The notes: a model not told the origin generated them from the sequence alone. 64,000 nt of DNA from Pseudomonas sp. stari2 (GCF_040760005.1 NZ_CP099760.1:2537501-2601500), one strand, 5' to 3'. Counted from the stretch's first letter, positions 24,520 through 33,636 are shown. Program-made: numbers and translations.

Positions 24520-26070
24520 ATGAAACTCGGCCGCGTCCTCGCCCTGATCCTGCTCGCTGGCGTCAGCCTCGGCGCGGCCGCGTTGCCGCTGACCGATGAA
24601 GAAAGCGCCGGCAAGCGCCTGTACCGCGAAGGCCTGTCGGCCAGCGGCGAGGCGATCATGGCGCGGGTCGGCGCGGCGGACGTGTTGCTGCCGGCCACTA
24701 GCCTGCCGTGCGCCAACTGCCACGGCACCGATGGTCTCGGTCGGCCCGAGGGCGGCGTGCGGCCGCCGGAGCTGAACTGGTCGCGACTGACCAGCATTCA
24801 CGGTCAGCAACATGTCAATGGACGCAACTACCCGGCATACACCGAAAGCAGCCTGGCGCAGGTGATCCAGCAGGGCCGCGACTCCGGCAACAATCGGCTC
24901 GATCCGAGCATGCCGCGCTTCTTGCTGTCGATGAAGGATCAGCGCAATCTCACTGCCTATCTCAAGCGTCTGGCTGATGATCGCGATCCGGGACTCGATG
25001 ACCAGACCCTGCACCTGGGCACTTTGCTGCCCAGTCAGGGGCCGCTGGCCGAGGAGGGCGCCACGGTGGCGGCGGTGCTCAACGGCAGCGTGGCGCGGAT
25101 CAATCAGTCGGGCGGCATTCATGGCCGGCAGTTGCGTCTGACCGTGCTCGATCCCGGCCCGGATCGCGCCAGCGCCGAGCAGGCCCTGCAACGGCTGATC
25201 GTCGAGGAAAAGGTCTTTGCGCTGATCGCTCCGCTGGCGCCGGCGCTGGACAGTGAACTGGCGCCGCGCCTGGAGCAGGCCGGTCTGCCGCTGATCGGGC
25301 CGTTGTCCTTGATGGGTTCGGTGCAGGCCAGTGCACAGATCTTTGAACCGCTGCCGGGATTGCGCGAGCAGTTGATCGCCCTGGCCGACTACGCCACCGC
25401 CAGCCTGAAAGTGCTGCAAGGGCCGACGCTGATCGCCTATCCCGACGACCCGGCTCAGGTGCAGGCCGCCCAGGCGCTGGGGCAATACTTGCAGGATCAC
25501 GGCTGGCAAAAGGTCCGGCTACAGGCCTACGACCCGGCGGCGGACAGCTTGCCGCTGGGATCGCGTTCGGTGTTCTACTTGGGCAGCGGCAGCGGTTTCA
25601 GTCGGTTGGCGGCGGGGCTGCAGCATGCCGGGCAAGTGCCGTATCTGTTTGCGACGTCGGGTCAGGTAGCGGGCGACTTGCTGCAAGTGCCCGAGGGGTT
25701 TTCCCGGCGGGTGTTTCTGGCCTATCCCTTTGTGCCGAGCGACTGGACCCAGGCCGGGCGCATGGCCCTGACCCTGCTGCGCGAGCATCAGGGCCTCGGC
25801 GCGCAGCATGCGGTGCTGCAAGTCGGCGCCTACGCCTCAATGCTGTTGTTCAGCGAAGCCATGAAGCAGGCCGGGCGCGATGCCAGCCGCGAAAAAATGG
25901 TGACGGCCCTCGAAAGTCTGCACGACTTCGACACCGGCCTGACCCCGCGCCTCAGCTTCGGTCCCGGGCGACGATCGGGCTTGAGCGGGGCGCATGTGGT
26001 CACCGTGGATTTGCCCGATCAGCGCTTCTATCTGGTCGCGCCCTACAAACCGATTCTCGCGAGCCCCTGA
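24520..26070 (+). CDS. Cytochrome c / periplasmic substrate-binding fusion protein
   Basis: 516 residues. Signal peptide residues 1-22. A c-type heme site CANCH sits at about residues 64-68, with a possible distal Met near SMPRFLLSM, giving an N-terminal cytochrome c domain of ~140 residues. Residues ~155-510 form a type I periplasmic-binding fold like branched-chain amino-acid receptors (LGTLLPSQGPLAEEGATVAAVLNG). No ABC transporter is encoded nearby, so it is more likely an electron carrier or ligand sensor for the oxidase system than a transport receptor. Confidence 0.8.
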   Translation: MKLGRVLALILLAGVSLGAAALPLTDEESAGKRLYREGLSASGEAIMARVGAADVLLPATSLPCANCHGTDGLGRPEGGVRPPELNWSRLTSIHGQQHVNGRNYPAYTESSLAQVIQQGRDSGNNRLDPSMPRFLLSMKDQRNLTAYLKRLADDRDPGLDDQTLHLGTLLPSQGPLAEEGATVAAVLNGSVARINQSGGIHGRQLRLTVLDPGPDRASAEQALQRLIVEEKVFALIAPLAPALDSELAPRLEQAGLPLIGPLSLMGSVQASAQIFEPLPGLREQLIALADYATASLKVLQGPTLIAYPDDPAQVQAAQALGQYLQDHGWQKVRLQAYDPAADSLPLGSRSVFYLGSGSGFSRLAAGLQHAGQVPYLFATSGQVAGDLLQVPEGFSRRVFLAYPFVPSDWTQAGRMALTLLREHQGLGAQHAVLQVGAYASMLLFSEAMKQAGRDASREKMVTALESLHDFDTGLTPRLSFGPGRRSGLSGAHVVTVDLPDQRFYLVAPYKPILASP

Positions 26071-26085
26071 ACGGAGGCCTTGATC

Positions 26086-26847
26086 ATGAAGCTCATAAGC
26101 GTGTTGTGGCTGCTGGCATGCTGGTTGCCGATGACGTTCGCCAATCCGGAACCGGTGGCGGCGCGGGTCAACGGTGAGGTGATTTCCGAGTTTCGCCTGG
26201 AGCGGTTTTTCGTTGAATACCTGGAAGACCGGGGCCGCGCCGTCGCGAGCATCCGTAGTCCCAAGGCCTATAAACAGCTGCGTCAGGCCGCGCTGGACAC
26301 GCTGATCGACATGGAACTGTTGTGGCAGGAGGCGCAAAAACGTGGCCTGAAAATCGATGACCAGGCTGTGCAGCAACAGGTCGAGCAGATCCGCATCGCC
26401 ATCGGCGGTAATGACAATTTCATGCGGCGCTTGCAGGATGCGGGGTTCGACCAAGCCTCGTTCACCGAGTACACCCGACGTGAACTGGCGGCGCAACAGA
26501 TGTTCGCCGCGTTGATCCGCGCCAACATCTTGCAGGCTCGGCATCTGTTGGTTCGCGTGCCCCCGGGTGCCGATGCCGCCACAGACGCGGCGGCGCGTCT
26601 ACGCTTGATGCAGATGCGTGCCTCCGTGGTCGAGGGGGCAACGTTCGCCAGCGATGCCGTTCGCTCCCCATTCGGCTGGCATTTGATTTATTTGCAGAAC
26701 CACTTGGAGGCAGCCGATGTCCCACAGATGCAGGGGCTTGCAACAGTCCGGGTACAGCGTGCCCGACAGCAACAGGCCCAGGCTCGTCGCCAGGTGCTCG
26801 CGCAATTGCGGGCGCAGAACAGGATCGAACGAATTGACGACGATTGA
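26086..26847 (+). CDS. Exported SurA/PpiC-like protein with a shortened parvulin domain
   Basis: 253 residues from ATG 26086 (GGAGG spaced 8 bases); a TTG at 26080 is too close to that site. Signal peptide residues 1-18. A SurA N-like helical region (VNGEVISEFRLERFF...LIDMELLWQEAQKRGL) is followed by the parvulin start QARHLLVRVP and the parvulin end RSPFGWHLIYLQ, but the central part of the ~95-residue domain is missing (junction at EGATFASDAVRSPFG). Isomerase activity is therefore doubtful; chaperone action is more likely. It is the last gene before the T2SS operon promoter and probably helps fold the exported oxidase. Confidence 0.8.
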   Translation: MKLISVLWLLACWLPMTFANPEPVAARVNGEVISEFRLERFFVEYLEDRGRAVASIRSPKAYKQLRQAALDTLIDMELLWQEAQKRGLKIDDQAVQQQVEQIRIAIGGNDNFMRRLQDAGFDQASFTEYTRRELAAQQMFAALIRANILQARHLLVRVPPGADAATDAAARLRLMQMRASVVEGATFASDAVRSPFGWHLIYLQNHLEAADVPQMQGLATVRVQRARQQQAQARRQVLAQLRAQNRIERIDDD

Positions 26848-26850
26848 AGG

Positions 26851-26870
26851 TTCCCCCCCAATAGTGGGGA
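26851..26870. promoter_or_regulatory. Candidate MnxR operator 1 of the T2SS operon
   Basis: TTCCCCCCAATAGTGGGGAA is a 20-base inverted motif with perfect TTCCCC/GGGGAA arms, 117 bases upstream of the sigma54 element at 26987. Confidence 0.6.
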
Positions 26871-26895
26871 ATGGCTTCGATGCCCATTCAGGTGC

Positions 26896-26913
26896 TTCCC
26901 CGTTTCTGGGGAA
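26896..26913. promoter_or_regulatory. Candidate MnxR operator 2 of the T2SS operon
   Basis: TTCCCC-GTTTCT-GGGGAA, perfect arms and a six-base spacer, 74 bases upstream of the sigma54 element. The pair of sites is typical of sigma54 enhancers. Confidence 0.65.
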
Positions 26914-26986
26914 CGGGGTACCGGGACGAGCGGGCATTGTCATCAAATTCAAGGACATGAAGACCAAAATTTACCGGCACTCGGCC

Positions 26987-27002
26987 TGGCATGAAGTGTG
27001 CG
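26987..27002 (+). promoter_or_regulatory. Sigma54 promoter of the T2SS-csgEFG operon
   Basis: TGGCATGAAGTGTGCG matches the consensus at 14 of 16 positions, with invariant GG and GC correctly spaced. Start of RNA would be near 27014, about 70 bases before the first gene. Two inverted operator-like motifs lie just upstream. Confidence 0.65.
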
Positions 27003-27082
27003 TTACCTCTTGTGAGGCGCACTCCAGCAGGTTCGGGCAGTAGATGTGAAAAGGCCGGATCTGTCGCTGCAAGGAGTAGACC

Positions 27083-27616
27083 TTGGTTAACAAAGTACTG
27101 GTTGTCGAAGACGAACTGCTGCTTGCGCAGAACCTTCAGGATTATCTGTCGGCGCAAGGGCTGGACGTCCGGATTGCACATGACGGCGCAGACGGAATCG
27201 GCCAGGCCGAGACCTTCGCTCCCGACGTGCTGGTGTTCGATTACCGCTTGCCCGATATGGAAGGCTTTGAGGTGCTCGACGCAGTCCGCCAGAACAGGAC
27301 GTGTCATTTCGTGCTGATAACGGGTCACCCGACCGCTGAAGTCTGTGAGCGGGCGCGGCAACTGGGGGTCAGTCACATCCTGTTCAAACCGTTTCCTTTG
27401 GCGGAACTGGCCCGAGCTGTCTGCGACCTTCTGGGGATCCAGCGCGAAGCGAAACCCGGTGCGAGCCCATCCGAAGGCTTCGTCGAACGACGCCAGAGCA
27501 GGACCGAGAGCTTCCCGTTGCAGTTGTACGATGGCAGTTGGGTGCTGGCGGACCGCCGACGAAACCGGTCGGAGGCCATGGCACCGGACGACGATCAAAT
27601 GCTCACCGGGGAGTAA
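27083..27616 (+). CDS. Single-domain response regulator
   Basis: 177 residues, TTG start at 27083 with AAGGAG 7 bases upstream and no better in-frame start. Receiver domain at residues 1-118 with Asp9/Asp10, phospho-acceptor Asp53 (DVLVFDYRLPDMEG), Thr (VLITGH) and Lys (ILFKPF). The remaining ~55 residues have no recognisable output domain. It may act by protein contact, for example on the secretion ATPase or as a phosphate sink for the MnxS kinases; neither can be shown here. First gene of the T2SS operon. Confidence 0.88.
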   Translation: MVNKVLVVEDELLLAQNLQDYLSAQGLDVRIAHDGADGIGQAETFAPDVLVFDYRLPDMEGFEVLDAVRQNRTCHFVLITGHPTAEVCERARQLGVSHILFKPFPLAELARAVCDLLGIQREAKPGASPSEGFVERRQSRTESFPLQLYDGSWVLADRRRNRSEAMAPDDDQMLTGE

Positions 27617-27699
27617 TGGCGCGATAGACGTTCCGGCACTCGCCGAACCCGCCTCCCGCGCCGTCAGGGCCTCAAGCCCCGGGTGTTGGAGAGCAAGCC

Positions 27700-29406
27700 A
27701 TGGATCGTCTGTCCGTTGTCGTCGAAGCGTTGCAGCCTGCGTGTGCCCCGACACGCTTCTCCAGTGAGCAACTGGCCCAGGCCCGGGCGCGGGCCAGCAC
27801 TTCCGGGGAACGAGTTCTCGATGCACTGGCCGTGCTCTGCGAACTGGCGCCGATGCCGTTCATTGCCAGCCTCGGCGCCACCCTGCATTACCCGGTGCTC
27901 GACACCGACACCCTGTTCCAGGCGACGCCGGTGTTCGATCGGGTCACCCTCGCGCAATGCCTCAAACGTGAATTCATCCTGCTGCGCCACAACGACGAAG
28001 TCATCGGCGTGTTCGCCGACCCCTTCGACACGTCGCGCCTGGCCTGGATCGACGAATGCCTGCACGGCGCGCCGCTGTACCTGGTGCACGCCGACGACCT
28101 CAAGGCCTATCTGGCCCGCCATGAAGAAAGCTTCCACGCGGTTGAATCGCTCAACGCCCAGGCCGACGCCGGCAGTGAGGTCGACACCCTGCAAAGCCTG
28201 TCGCTGACCAGCATCAGCGAAGACTCGAGCGTGGTGGTGAAACTGGTCAACTCGACCCTCTACGACGCGCTGAAAATGCATGCCAGCGATATCCATCTCG
28301 GTACCACCGGCAACGGTCTGGTGATCAAGTACCGGATCGACGGCGTGCTGAACAACATCGGCAAGATCCAGGGCAGCGAGTTCGCCGAGCAGGTGATCTC
28401 GCGGGTCAAGGTCATGGCCGAACTGGACATCGGCGAAAAGCGCGTTCCCCAGGACGGTCGCTTCAAGATCGGCATCAGCGGCCGGCAGATCGACTTTCGG
28501 GTGTCGATCATGCCGAGCATCTTCGGTGAAGATGCGGTGCTGCGGGTGCTCGACAAACAGGACCTGGCCGACAAGGTCTGCGGCGTACAACTTCAGGCGC
28601 TGGGCTTTGAAGACGAAACCCTGCGCCAGCTGCGGCGTCTGGCTGCCGAACCCTACGGCATGGTGTTGGTGACCGGACCCACCGGTAGCGGCAAGACCAC
28701 CACGCTGTACGCGATGATCACCGAGATCAACCACGGTGTGGACAAGATCATCACCATCGAAGACCCGGTGGAATATCAGTTGCCCGGCGTGCTGCAAATC
28801 CCGGTCAACGAGAAAAAAGGCCTGACCTTTGCCCGTGGCCTGCGCTCGATCCTGCGGCACGACCCGGACAAGATCATGGTCGGCGAGATCCGCGACCCCG
28901 ACACTGCACAGATCGCCGTGCAATCGGCGCTCACCGGGCACTTGGTGTTCACGACGATCCACGCCAACAACGTGTTCGACGTGATCGGCCGCTTCACCCA
29001 GATGGAAATCGACCCCTACAGCCTGGTCTCGGCGCTCAACGCGATTCTTGCCCAGCGTCTGATCCGTCTGGTGTGCAGCAGTTGCAGCGCACCGGCCACC
29101 CCGAACGATGAAGAGCTGCGCGCTTCCGGCCTCGATCCGCACAAGGTCGGCCATTACCACTTCGTCCACGGCAAGGGCTGCGGCCACTGCCGGGGCAGCG
29201 GCTATCGCGGGCGCACGGCGATTGCCGAACTGCTGCACCTGGACGACGAACTGCGGCAAATGATCGTCGAGCGCCAACCCATCACCCAGATCAAAGCCCT
29301 GGCCTGCGCCCGCGGTTTGCGCCTGTTGCGCGAATCGGCGCTGGAGCTGGTGGAGCACGGTCGGACCACGCTGGAGGAGATCAATCGTGTCACTTTTATC
29401 GCGTGA
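27700..29406 (+). CDS. gspE: Type II secretion ATPase GspE
   Basis: 568 residues. N-terminal MshEN-like region, N2 domain (ASDIHLGTTGNGLVIKYRIDGVL), Walker A GPTGSGKTTT (~326-335), Asp box and Walker B (DKIMVGEIRDPDTAQ), His box (TGHLVFTTIHANN), and a tetracysteine zinc site (CSSC at ~459, CGHC at ~494). It powers pseudopilus assembly at the inner membrane. The 3' end overlaps the next gene by 20 bases, so they are coupled. Confidence 0.96.
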   Translation: MDRLSVVVEALQPACAPTRFSSEQLAQARARASTSGERVLDALAVLCELAPMPFIASLGATLHYPVLDTDTLFQATPVFDRVTLAQCLKREFILLRHNDEVIGVFADPFDTSRLAWIDECLHGAPLYLVHADDLKAYLARHEESFHAVESLNAQADAGSEVDTLQSLSLTSISEDSSVVVKLVNSTLYDALKMHASDIHLGTTGNGLVIKYRIDGVLNNIGKIQGSEFAEQVISRVKVMAELDIGEKRVPQDGRFKIGISGRQIDFRVSIMPSIFGEDAVLRVLDKQDLADKVCGVQLQALGFEDETLRQLRRLAAEPYGMVLVTGPTGSGKTTTLYAMITEINHGVDKIITIEDPVEYQLPGVLQIPVNEKKGLTFARGLRSILRHDPDKIMVGEIRDPDTAQIAVQSALTGHLVFTTIHANNVFDVIGRFTQMEIDPYSLVSALNAILAQRLIRLVCSSCSAPATPNDEELRASGLDPHKVGHYHFVHGKGCGHCRGSGYRGRTAIAELLHLDDELRQMIVERQPITQIKALACARGLRLLRESALELVEHGRTTLEEINRVTFIA

Positions 29407-30190
29407 TCAATTTATCGCCGTGCTCGGCGCAAGCGGTGTCGGCCTCGGCCAGCGCCGGGGCAGCGACATCCTGTGGCTGGGCAGCGTCGGCTACATCGAC
29501 GAAGGCTTCCACAGCTACACCGTGGCGCTGGACACCCTCGACCGTCTGCTCGGCGAACACGCCCGCGCAGGTTCGGAACTGAGTGTGGTGATCTCAGGGC
29601 ATTTCAGCCGTTTCTGCCTGGTGCCGTGGAGCGAGCAGATCAGCACGCCAGAGGAACTGCGTGGCTTCGCCCAACTGTGTTTCGAAGACCTGTTCGGCGC
29701 ACCGACCCAACCCTGGAGCTTGGTGTTGTCCGCCGAGCCGGCCGGTCACGACCGGATCGCCAGTGCCTTGCCACAGGATTTGCTGGAACACCTGCGCACG
29801 CTGGTCAGTGGTCGCAACCTGCGTCTGCGTTCGGTGCAGCCGTACCTGATGAGCGCCTTCAACCGTTTCGACAAAAGCCTCGATGCCGGCGACTTCCTGT
29901 TCGTGGTCGCCGAACCGCAACGCAGCGTGTTGCTGCTGGCGAGGGAAGGGCGTTGGGCATCGGTGCGCTCGGTGGGCGGCAGCGACAGTGATGCGGCGTT
30001 GACCGCGCTGATCGGTCGCGAACGGCAACTGCAAGCCTCCGTCAGCGAACGTGCCTTCAATGTTTACCTGCATGCCCCGGCGCGTCTCGATGCACAGCCG
30101 GATGTAGCGGGGGTGCACTTGCGCACCCTCGAAGACGACTCGATGAGCGTGCGTGACGCCTTGTACGTCATGTCCCGGGCGGTGGCCTGA
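29387..30190 (+). CDS. PilM/GspL cytoplasmic-domain-like protein of the T2SS
   Basis: 267 residues with no membrane segment. The position between the ATPase and a PilN-like gene, and the overall pattern (actin-like GspL N-domain: LVPWSEQISTPEELRGFAQLCFEDLFG ...), suggest the cytoplasmic half of GspL, encoded separately as PilM is in type IV pilus systems. Sequence similarity is weak and the call rests largely on gene order. It would couple GspE to the inner-membrane platform. Confidence 0.65.
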   Translation: MSLLSRDQFIAVLGASGVGLGQRRGSDILWLGSVGYIDEGFHSYTVALDTLDRLLGEHARAGSELSVVISGHFSRFCLVPWSEQISTPEELRGFAQLCFEDLFGAPTQPWSLVLSAEPAGHDRIASALPQDLLEHLRTLVSGRNLRLRSVQPYLMSAFNRFDKSLDAGDFLFVVAEPQRSVLLLAREGRWASVRSVGGSDSDAALTALIGRERQLQASVSERAFNVYLHAPARLDAQPDVAGVHLRTLEDDSMSVRDALYVMSRAVA

Positions 30191-30191
30191 C

Positions 30192-30737
30192 ATGCGTGCC
30201 TTGAACCTCGACTTCCAGCCTCGTCCGCGTTCCGGCCCGTTGGGCTGGAGCCTGTTCGGCGGCGGCGTATTCCTTGCGCTGGTGTGCTTCGGCGTGCAGC
30301 AGCACCTCGGCGACCAGGCCGAACAGCAGCAAGGTCACTTGCAGCACACCCAGCGCCAACTCACCGGCGACAGCGGCGCCAAAACAACCTTGAGCCCGGC
30401 GGAAACCCGCGAGCAGGCGCAGAACCTCGCCGAAATGCGCAAGGTCTCGCAGCAACTGCGCCGCCCCTGGGAACGCCTGTTCGCCATGCTCGAAGCCATG
30501 CCGCGTGACGACATCGCCTTGCTGACCCTGACCCCGGATGCCCGCAAGGGCCAAGTGCGAATCAGCGCCGAAGCGCGGGATCTGCAGGCGATGCTGGATT
30601 TCCACAAACGGCTGGAGGCCAGCGACGAGCTGTCCGACGTGTCGCTGCTGAGTCACGAAATCGTCGTCAAATCGCCGGAGCAACCGGTGCAATTCAACCT
30701 GTCGGCAACCTGGGAGATGGGCGATGCGAATCCCTAG
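30192..30737 (+). CDS. PilN-like (GspL membrane half) protein
   Basis: 181 residues from ATG 30192. Short cytoplasmic N-terminus (MRALNLDFQPRPRS, the place where PilN binds PilM), one membrane helix (LGWSLFGGGVFLALVCFGVQ), a coiled-coil stretch and a small periplasmic ferredoxin-like domain. This is the PilN plan. Starts 1 base after the upstream stop and overlaps the next gene by 14 bases. Confidence 0.75.
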   Translation: MRALNLDFQPRPRSGPLGWSLFGGGVFLALVCFGVQQHLGDQAEQQQGHLQHTQRQLTGDSGAKTTLSPAETREQAQNLAEMRKVSQQLRRPWERLFAMLEAMPRDDIALLTLTPDARKGQVRISAEARDLQAMLDFHKRLEASDELSDVSLLSHEIVVKSPEQPVQFNLSATWEMGDANP

Positions 30738-31272
30738 ACTGATCGTCCACGAATACCTGCAAGGCCTTGGCGTTCCGGGTCTGGCCGGGCTGGCGTTGCT
30801 GCTGGCGACGTTGATCTGGGCACTGGTCGGCTTGCTGCCGGGCTGGCAATCGCTGCAACAGCTCAGCCAGCAGACCCAGGAGGCCACCGAGTACCTGGCC
30901 AAGGTCGAGGACGGCAGCATCGCGCCGCCAGTGGTGCCGCAACGTCAGCTCGATGATTTTCGCAACAAGCTGCCGGCCCAACCGCAAGCGACCGTCGCCA
31001 TCGACCGCATCTACGCCCTGGCCGCGCAGGAACACATCACCCTGGCGCGTGGCGAATACGCCCTCGGCGTCGATCCCAAGACCCATCTGGCGCGCTACCA
31101 GATCCTGTTGCCGGTGCGCGGCAGCTACCCGCAACTGCGCCGCTTCCTGCACGCCTTGCTCGGCCAGTTGCCGGCGGTGGTGGTGGAAGACGTCGAGTTT
31201 CAACGCAAGAAGATCGCTGACACCGACCTCAACGGCCGGATCCGTATGACCCTTTACCTGTCGAGGTCGTGA
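30724..31272 (+). CDS. PilO/GspM-like protein
   Basis: 182 residues: N-terminal tail, membrane helix (GLAGLALLLATLIWALVGLLP), coiled coil, then a periplasmic domain with the PilO-like stretch ILLPVRGSYPQLRRFLHALLGQLP. It would dimerise with the PilN-like protein in the platform. Overlaps both neighbours. Confidence 0.78.
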   Translation: MRIPRLIVHEYLQGLGVPGLAGLALLLATLIWALVGLLPGWQSLQQLSQQTQEATEYLAKVEDGSIAPPVVPQRQLDDFRNKLPAQPQATVAIDRIYALAAQEHITLARGEYALGVDPKTHLARYQILLPVRGSYPQLRRFLHALLGQLPAVVVEDVEFQRKKIADTDLNGRIRMTLYLSRS

Positions 31273-31790
31273 TGAACACCAAGCGCGTAACAGGGTGGGT
31301 GGCGTTCTTCGGCGTGGCGGCGGCGCTGGCCTGGTTGCCCGAATACTTTTTGCCGAGCGACGACGCGGACGCCACTGACGTCGCCGTCTCGGCCCCGGCC
31401 AAAGCCACCGCTCGTGGTGCCTTGCCCGCCAGCAATGTCAAGGCTGGCGCAGCGCCGATCAAGGACCTGAGCCCGGCCGGCGACCTGTTTGCGAGCAAAT
31501 CCTGGAAGGCTGCGCCGACGCTGGCCAGCGTCACCGAACAACCCGTCAACCCGACCCCGGTGGTGCAAGCCCCGAGCCTGCCACCGGTGCCGTTCCAGTT
31601 CGTCGGCCGCCTGCATGACCGCAGCGACCTGCAAGTGTTTTTGCAGGACGGCGAAAAAATCTACGTCGTGCGCAACGGGGATGTGATCGACGACACCTGG
31701 AAGATCGCGGCGATTTCCGACGCGGAACTGAGCCTGGTCTACCTGCCTCTGCATTTGTCGCAGACCTTGTCTGTGGGGAGTACGCAATGA
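31272..31790 (+). CDS. GspC/PilP-like periplasmic linker protein
   Basis: 172 residues from ATG 31272, which overlaps the upstream TGA. One N-terminal membrane anchor, a Pro/Ala-rich linker, and a small C-terminal beta domain (PPVPFQFVGRLHDRSDLQVFLQDGEKIYVVRNGDVID) like the HR domain of GspC/PilP that contacts the secretin. ATGA overlap with the secretin gene that follows. Confidence 0.75.
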   Translation: MNTKRVTGWVAFFGVAAALAWLPEYFLPSDDADATDVAVSAPAKATARGALPASNVKAGAAPIKDLSPAGDLFASKSWKAAPTLASVTEQPVNPTPVVQAPSLPPVPFQFVGRLHDRSDLQVFLQDGEKIYVVRNGDVIDDTWKIAAISDAELSLVYLPLHLSQTLSVGSTQ

Positions 31791-33634
31791 ACAGATCCCG
31801 TTTGCTGATGAGCCTTGGCCTGTGCGCCGGGCTGGCCGCGTGCAGTTCCGCGCAGGTCGCCAACAAGGAAGCCGCCGACCTGATCGATCAGGGGCAGTAC
31901 GAGGCGGGTCTGGCCCGGATCCAGGAAGGCCTGCGGGAAAATCCACGGGATACCGAGCTGCACCTGCTGCTCAACAGCGGCCGGGCCAAGGCGATCACCG
32001 CGCTGCTGACTTCCGGCGACACCGACCGCGCCCGCCGTGACTTCACCAACGCACGCCTGGCTTACAACAGGGTGCTGACCATCGAACCGAACAACCGCCG
32101 CGCCCAGGATGCCCTGCGTCAACTCGACTACCTGCGCAGCATGGATGAGAAGCTCGAACTGGCCCGTGGCGACCTGCGTCGGGGCGACATCTACGGCGCC
32201 GACCGCCAGGTCAAACAGATCCTCGAACTCGACCCTAAAAACGACGGTGCGCTGGAGCTGCAAGGCAACATCCGCCTGGTGCAGAGCCGCAATGTGATCC
32301 AGTACCCGCAACTGCGCACCCGGCTCGACCGCCCGGTGACCCTGGAATTTCGCGACGCCAACCTCAAGACCATTTTTGAAGTGCTGTCGCAGGTCGCCGG
32401 TTTGAACTTCATCTTCGACAAGGACCTGCGTCCGGACATGAAAGCCACGATCTTCGTGCGTGACGTGCGCATCGAAGACGCCGTGCAACTGTTGCTGCAA
32501 CAGAACCAGTTGCACCAGAAAGTGGTGAACGAAAACACCCTGCTGATCTACCCGGATTCGCCGCAGAAGCTCAAGGATTATCAAGAGCTGGTGATGCGCA
32601 CCTTCTACCTGACCAGCATCGACGCCAACACCGCGCTGAACATGATCAAGACCATGCTCAAGACCCGCGACGTGTTCGTCGACGAACGCCTGAACACCCT
32701 GACCATGCGCGACACCGAAGACGCGATCCGCATGGCCGAGAAACTCCTGCAATCCCAGGATCAGTCCAACCCGGAAGTGGTGCTGGAAGTGGAAGTGATG
32801 GAAGTCGCCACCCAGCGCATTCTCGACCTGGGTCTGCAATGGCCGAGCACTTTCGGCGTGGTCAACGGCGACGGTTCGGCAGTGACCTTGCTGGGACAAC
32901 TCAAGGGCATCAATTCCGACCGGATCTCGATCACGCCCTCGCCGCAGGCCAAGATCAACGCACAGGACAACGACATCAACACCCTCGCCAGCCCGGTGAT
33001 CCGCGTCAGCAACCGCGAGCAGGCGCGCATTCATATCGGTCAGCGCGTGCCGATCATCAGTGCCACGTCGGTGCCGTCCACTCAGGGGCCGGTGATCACC
33101 GAAAGCGTCACGTATCTGGACGTCGGTCTGAAGCTTGAAGTGACCCCGACCGTGCACCTGAACAACGAAGTGGCGATCAAGATTGCGCTGGAAGTGAGCA
33201 ACGCCACACCGCTGGAGCCGACCCGCCAGGGGACGATCCCGGTCCAGGTCGACACCCGCAACGCCCAGACTGCGCTGCGCCTGCATGACGGTGAAACCCA
33301 GATCCTCGCCGGTCTGGTGCGCAACGACCATGGCGCCACCGGCAACAAGATTCCGGGTCTCGGCGACATTCCGGGTCTGGGCCGGTTGTTCGGCAGCAAC
33401 AAGGACACCATCGGCAAGTCGGAACTGGTGCTGTCGATCACGCCACGAATCGTGCGCAACCTGCCGTACCAGAGCCCGTCGGACATGGAGTTCCCCACCG
33501 GCACCGAAACCAGCATGCACATTCAGGCGCCGGATCGTTCGCAGAACTACGTGATGCCAACCCCGGCCGCCCAGCCTCGCGCCATTGGCGATGCCGCCGT
33601 GGCAACTACCCGTGTCACCGTCGAGAAGCCTTGA
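31787..33634 (+). CDS. gspD: Secretin (GspD/PilQ/MshL type)
   Basis: 615 residues. Lipoprotein signal with lipobox near LAAC (residues ~16-19). A TPR-like region (~25-165), an STN domain (VTLEFRDANLKTIFEVLSQVAGLNF), one N1 domain (FYLTSIDANTALNMIKTML), then the secretin barrel with NREQARIHIGQRVPII and the PGLGDIPGLGRLF signature. It forms the outer-membrane pore. A TPR start and a single N1 domain are closer to MshL-like secretins than to classical GspD with N0-N3. Confidence 0.94.
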   Translation: MNRSRLLMSLGLCAGLAACSSAQVANKEAADLIDQGQYEAGLARIQEGLRENPRDTELHLLLNSGRAKAITALLTSGDTDRARRDFTNARLAYNRVLTIEPNNRRAQDALRQLDYLRSMDEKLELARGDLRRGDIYGADRQVKQILELDPKNDGALELQGNIRLVQSRNVIQYPQLRTRLDRPVTLEFRDANLKTIFEVLSQVAGLNFIFDKDLRPDMKATIFVRDVRIEDAVQLLLQQNQLHQKVVNENTLLIYPDSPQKLKDYQELVMRTFYLTSIDANTALNMIKTMLKTRDVFVDERLNTLTMRDTEDAIRMAEKLLQSQDQSNPEVVLEVEVMEVATQRILDLGLQWPSTFGVVNGDGSAVTLLGQLKGINSDRISITPSPQAKINAQDNDINTLASPVIRVSNREQARIHIGQRVPIISATSVPSTQGPVITESVTYLDVGLKLEVTPTVHLNNEVAIKIALEVSNATPLEPTRQGTIPVQVDTRNAQTALRLHDGETQILAGLVRNDHGATGNKIPGLGDIPGLGRLFGSNKDTIGKSELVLSITPRIVRNLPYQSPSDMEFPTGTETSMHIQAPDRSQNYVMPTPAAQPRAIGDAAVATTRVTVEKP

Positions 33635-33636
33635 TC

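Noticed and set aside
27664..29358. 564-codon minus-strand frame opposite gspE
   Set aside because: Shadow of gspE; no recognisable domain.
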